6,926 bases of DNA from Streptosporangiaceae bacterium (GTDB lineage Bacteria; Actinomycetota; Actinomycetes; Streptosporangiales; Streptosporangiaceae). Positions 4,920-6,926 of the stretch are shown one piece after another. The DNA is taken from NCBI GenBank assembly GCA_030040815.1, contig JASHSZ010000328.1, positions 1 through 6,926 of the forward strand, read 5' to 3'. The stretch's first letter is position 1. Each line of letters begins with the position of its first letter. The notes beneath the pieces are model-generated. The model searched no databases. It was not told the DNA's origin and saw nothing but the letters and a program-made list of their open reading frames with translations. The position numbers and the translations under genes are program-made.

Positions 4920-6035
4920 ATGAACGCCAGCCCGACCGAGAAGCTTCAGTTCGAGATTCGCGCCAGCCGCACTCCGGTCCCGGCAGACGCCCGGGCGCAG
5001 CTGCTGGCCGATCCGGGTTTCGGCCGGGTATTCACCGACCACATGGCCACCATCCGCTGGTCCGAGGCCGACGGCTGGCACGACGCGCGCGTCGAGCCAT
5101 ACGGCCCGATCACGCTGGACCCGGCGGCCCAGGTGTTCCACTACGGCCAGGAGATCTTCGAGGGACTCAAGGCGTACGCCCAGGCCAATGGCTCGGTCGC
5201 GGCGTTTCGCCCGCACGCGAACGCGGCACGATTCAACCGATCCGCCGCCCGCATGGCCATGCCCGAACTGCCGGAGTCGGTGTTCGTCCGCGCCCTCGAG
5301 ATACTCGTGCAGCAGGACCGGGACTGGGTCCCCACAACCGAGGGGCACAGTCTCTACCTCCGCCCGTTCGCCATTGCGACGAAGGTGGGGCTCGGTGTGA
5401 ACCACCCCTCGTCGGACTACCTGTTCACCGTCATAGCCTCGCCGGTAGCGGGCTATTTCGGCGGCGAGGTCAAGCCCGTCGCCGTGTGGGTGTCGGAGGA
5501 CTACGTCAGGGCCGCGCCCGGCGGCACCGGTGAGGCCAAGTGCGGTGGTAACTACGCGGGCGCGTTCGCCGGCCAGCAGCAGGCCATCGAGCACGGCTGT
5601 GACCAGGTCGTCTGGCTGGACGCGGCACAGCGCCAGTGGGTCGAGGAGATGGGCGGCATGAACGTCTGCTTCGTCTACGGCTCCGGCTCGGACGCGCGGA
5701 TCATGACGCCCGCCCTGACCGGATCCCTGCTGCCGGGAATCACCAGGGACTCGCTCCTCAAGCTCGGTCCCGACCTCGGCATCCCGGCCTACGAAGGCAA
5801 ACTCTCGGTCGCCGAGTGGCGATCGGACTGCGCATCGGGCGAGATCACCGAGGTGTTCGCGTGCGGAACGGCGGCGGTGATCACCCCGATCGGGGTTGTT
5901 CGCAGCGCCGCCGGCGACTGGATGGTCGGCGACGGCACGGCGGGCCCGGTCACGAGCCTGCTGCGTGACGAGCTCGTGGGCATCCAGTACGGCCGCACGG
6001 CCGACCGCTACGGCTGGATGCACAGGCTCGCGTAG
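4920..6035 (+). CDS. ilvE: Branched-chain amino acid aminotransferase
   Basis: A 371-residue fold-type IV pyridoxal-phosphate enzyme that transfers an amino group from glutamate to the 2-oxo acids of valine, leucine and isoleucine in the cytoplasm, the last step of their synthesis and the first of their breakdown. The larger class II type (bacterial and mammalian mitochondrial) is recognisable from MATIRWSEADGWHDARVEPY (42-61), FHYGQEIFEGLKAY (73-86), FRPHANAARFNRSAARM (96-112), YLRPF (146-150), the catalytic lysine in GTGEAKCGGNYAG (Lys207), EEMGGMNVCFVY with Glu243 placed to contact the pyridine nitrogen, LTGSLLPGITRDSLL (266-280) and the phosphate-binding CGTAAVITPI (315-324). It is full length for the class. 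The ATG at 4920 has AGAGGA five bases upstream. Upstream lie a candidate leader-peptide attenuator and a possible internal promoter; downstream, 75 bases away, is a flavin monooxygenase gene. Confidence 0.96.
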   Translation: MNASPTEKLQFEIRASRTPVPADARAQLLADPGFGRVFTDHMATIRWSEADGWHDARVEPYGPITLDPAAQVFHYGQEIFEGLKAYAQANGSVAAFRPHANAARFNRSAARMAMPELPESVFVRALEILVQQDRDWVPTTEGHSLYLRPFAIATKVGLGVNHPSSDYLFTVIASPVAGYFGGEVKPVAVWVSEDYVRAAPGGTGEAKCGGNYAGAFAGQQQAIEHGCDQVVWLDAAQRQWVEEMGGMNVCFVYGSGSDARIMTPALTGSLLPGITRDSLLKLGPDLGIPAYEGKLSVAEWRSDCASGEITEVFACGTAAVITPIGVVRSAAGDWMVGDGTAGPVTSLLRDELVGIQYGRTADRYGWMHRLA

Positions 6036-6050
6036 ACCGAGCTTGCCGCG

Positions 6051-6104
6051 CTCCCGCCCAGATGGTCGACTGCGTACAGGGACGCTTGAAGCACGGAGCG
6101 GGAG
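6051..6104 (+). promoter_or_regulatory. Inverted repeat covering the monooxygenase ribosome binding site
   Basis: CTCCCGC at 6051-6057 is the exact reverse complement of GCGGGAG at 6098-6104. The right arm includes most of the GGGAGG ribosome binding site of the gene starting at 6111. Pairing across the 40-base loop would hide that site. The gap between ilvE and the next gene contains nothing else of note. Confidence 0.35.
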
Positions 6105-6110
6105 GCTGGC

Positions 6111-6926
6111 GTGGGCTGCGAGATTTCCTGGTTCGGTCCGCTGTGCGACGAGGACCATGAGTTCCTCGGCGTGCCAGACCCTGGCCTGATGTCGAGCTGG
6201 GAACACACTCGCGGGATCGTGCTGCGGGCGGATGAGGCCGGCTTCGACAACGTGCTGCTGCCGTCGAACTACATGACGGGGATCGACTCGCTCGCGTTCG
6301 CGGCCGGAATCGCCCCACTGCTGCGCCGCACGCAGCTGCTCGTCGCCGTGCGGATGGCAGAGATGTGGCCACCGCAGCTGGCTCGCCAGCTCGCGACCCT
6401 CGACGAAATGCTCCGCGGCAGGCTGACCATCAACATCATCTCCTCCGATCGGCCGGGCGAGGAGCTGGAGTCGGCACCGCGGTACCGGCGGACGCTGGAG
6501 ATCATGCGGGTGCTGCGCGATCTGCTGGACGGTAAACCGGTCGACGTGAACGGCGAGTTTGTCAGCCTGGCCCTGGACCCACCACGCATCCGCCCTGTCG
6601 GGGGCTGTCCGCCGTTCTACTTCGGCGGCTTGTCCGAGGCGGCCAGGGATGTGGCCGCCCAGGCCGCCGATGTCTTTCTGATGTGGCCGGACACGATGCC
6701 CGCGGTCGAGGCCGTAATCGCGGACATGCGGTCGCGGGCCGCCCGGTACGGCCGGGAACTGCGGTTCGGGTACCGCGTGCACGTGGTCGTTCGCGACAGC
6801 GAGCAGGAGGCGCGAGCGGCGGCCCAGCGGCTCGTGTCCCGGCTGGACCCCGAGACTGGGCGGCGCCTGCGGGACCTGTCGCTCCATCCGACGTCCGTCG
6901 GGCAGCTCCGGCAGGGCGAACTCCGC
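6111..6926 (+). CDS. SsuD-like flavin-dependent monooxygenase, 3' end outside the window
   Basis: A bacterial luciferase-like monooxygenase whose first 272 codons are present; the frame runs off the window without a stop. It aligns by eye with alkanesulfonate monooxygenase SsuD along its whole visible length: ISWFGPL at the start, ADEAGFDNVLLPS (43-55), LLVAVRMAEMWPPQLARQLATLDEMLRGRLTINIIS (about 70-105), RYRRTLEIMRVLRDLL, the PPFYFGG strand, and GYRVHVVVRDSEQEARAAAQRL, in which Arg222 and His224 match the SsuD active-site Arg226/His228. Such enzymes use reduced FMN and oxygen, usually supplied by a separate reductase, to oxidise organosulfur or related substrates. The SsuD cysteine Cys54 (TGRSCED) is replaced here by SNYMTGIDS, so a substrate other than alkanesulfonates is possible. 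GTG at 6111 has GGAGG five bases upstream. About 100 residues are missing compared with SsuD. Confidence 0.9.
   Translation, partial: MGCEISWFGPLCDEDHEFLGVPDPGLMSSWEHTRGIVLRADEAGFDNVLLPSNYMTGIDSLAFAAGIAPLLRRTQLLVAVRMAEMWPPQLARQLATLDEMLRGRLTINIISSDRPGEELESAPRYRRTLEIMRVLRDLLDGKPVDVNGEFVSLALDPPRIRPVGGCPPFYFGGLSEAARDVAAQAADVFLMWPDTMPAVEAVIADMRSRAARYGRELRFGYRVHVVVRDSEQEARAAAQRLVSRLDPETGRRLRDLSLHPTSVGQLRQGELR

Noticed and set aside
4205..4921. A 238-codon minus-strand open frame across the intergenic region
   Set aside because: It crosses the leader peptide, promoter and small ORF, has Arg/Pro/Ser-rich low-quality sequence, lacks a ribosome binding site and ends over another gene's 5' side.
4839..6887. 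A 682-codon open frame on the minus strand opposite ilvE and the monooxygenase gene
   Set aside because: It is antisense to two well-recognised genes and open only because of the high G/C codon bias. Its product is rich in Arg, His, Gly and Val with no family motif.

Overview
The window is high-GC DNA with strong G/C bias at third codon positions, GTG as well as ATG starts, purine-rich ribosome binding sites and alanine-rich proteins. This points to an actinomycete (Actinomycetota). The genus cannot be fixed from the sequence.

The layout is two divergent blocks around a 577-bp intergenic region. On the minus strand, read right to left, are three genes. The first encodes an alanine-rich coiled-coil protein (4130-3252). 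After a 60-bp gap filled by a perfect 13-bp inverted repeat comes a phospholipase C/acid phosphatase-type phosphoesterase (3191-1722). The third is a 424-residue protein of unknown function with two C-terminal membrane helices (1648-374). The first 373 bases hold no convincing intact gene, only a GC-rich hairpin and possible coding debris.

On the plus strand, ilvE (class II branched-chain amino acid aminotransferase, 4920-6035) is followed by a 5' fragment of an SsuD-like flavin-dependent monooxygenase (6111 to the window end). A small 46-codon ORF with a good ribosome binding site lies just before ilvE (4708-4848).

The most interesting stretch is the region upstream of ilvE. It contains an AT-rich nested inverted repeat, then a plausible -35/-10 pair. 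Only nine bases after the -10 box begins a 14-codon reading frame, MRRFVLILSSRSGT, with four consecutive Val/Leu/Ile/Leu codons. Strong and partly mutually exclusive stem-loops follow. This is the architecture of a leader-peptide attenuator sensing charged branched-chain tRNAs, placed in front of the last enzyme of the same pathway. It is the best candidate here for an undescribed regulatory system. The leader peptide, promoter and stems are read directly from the sequence; the regulatory mechanism is inferred.
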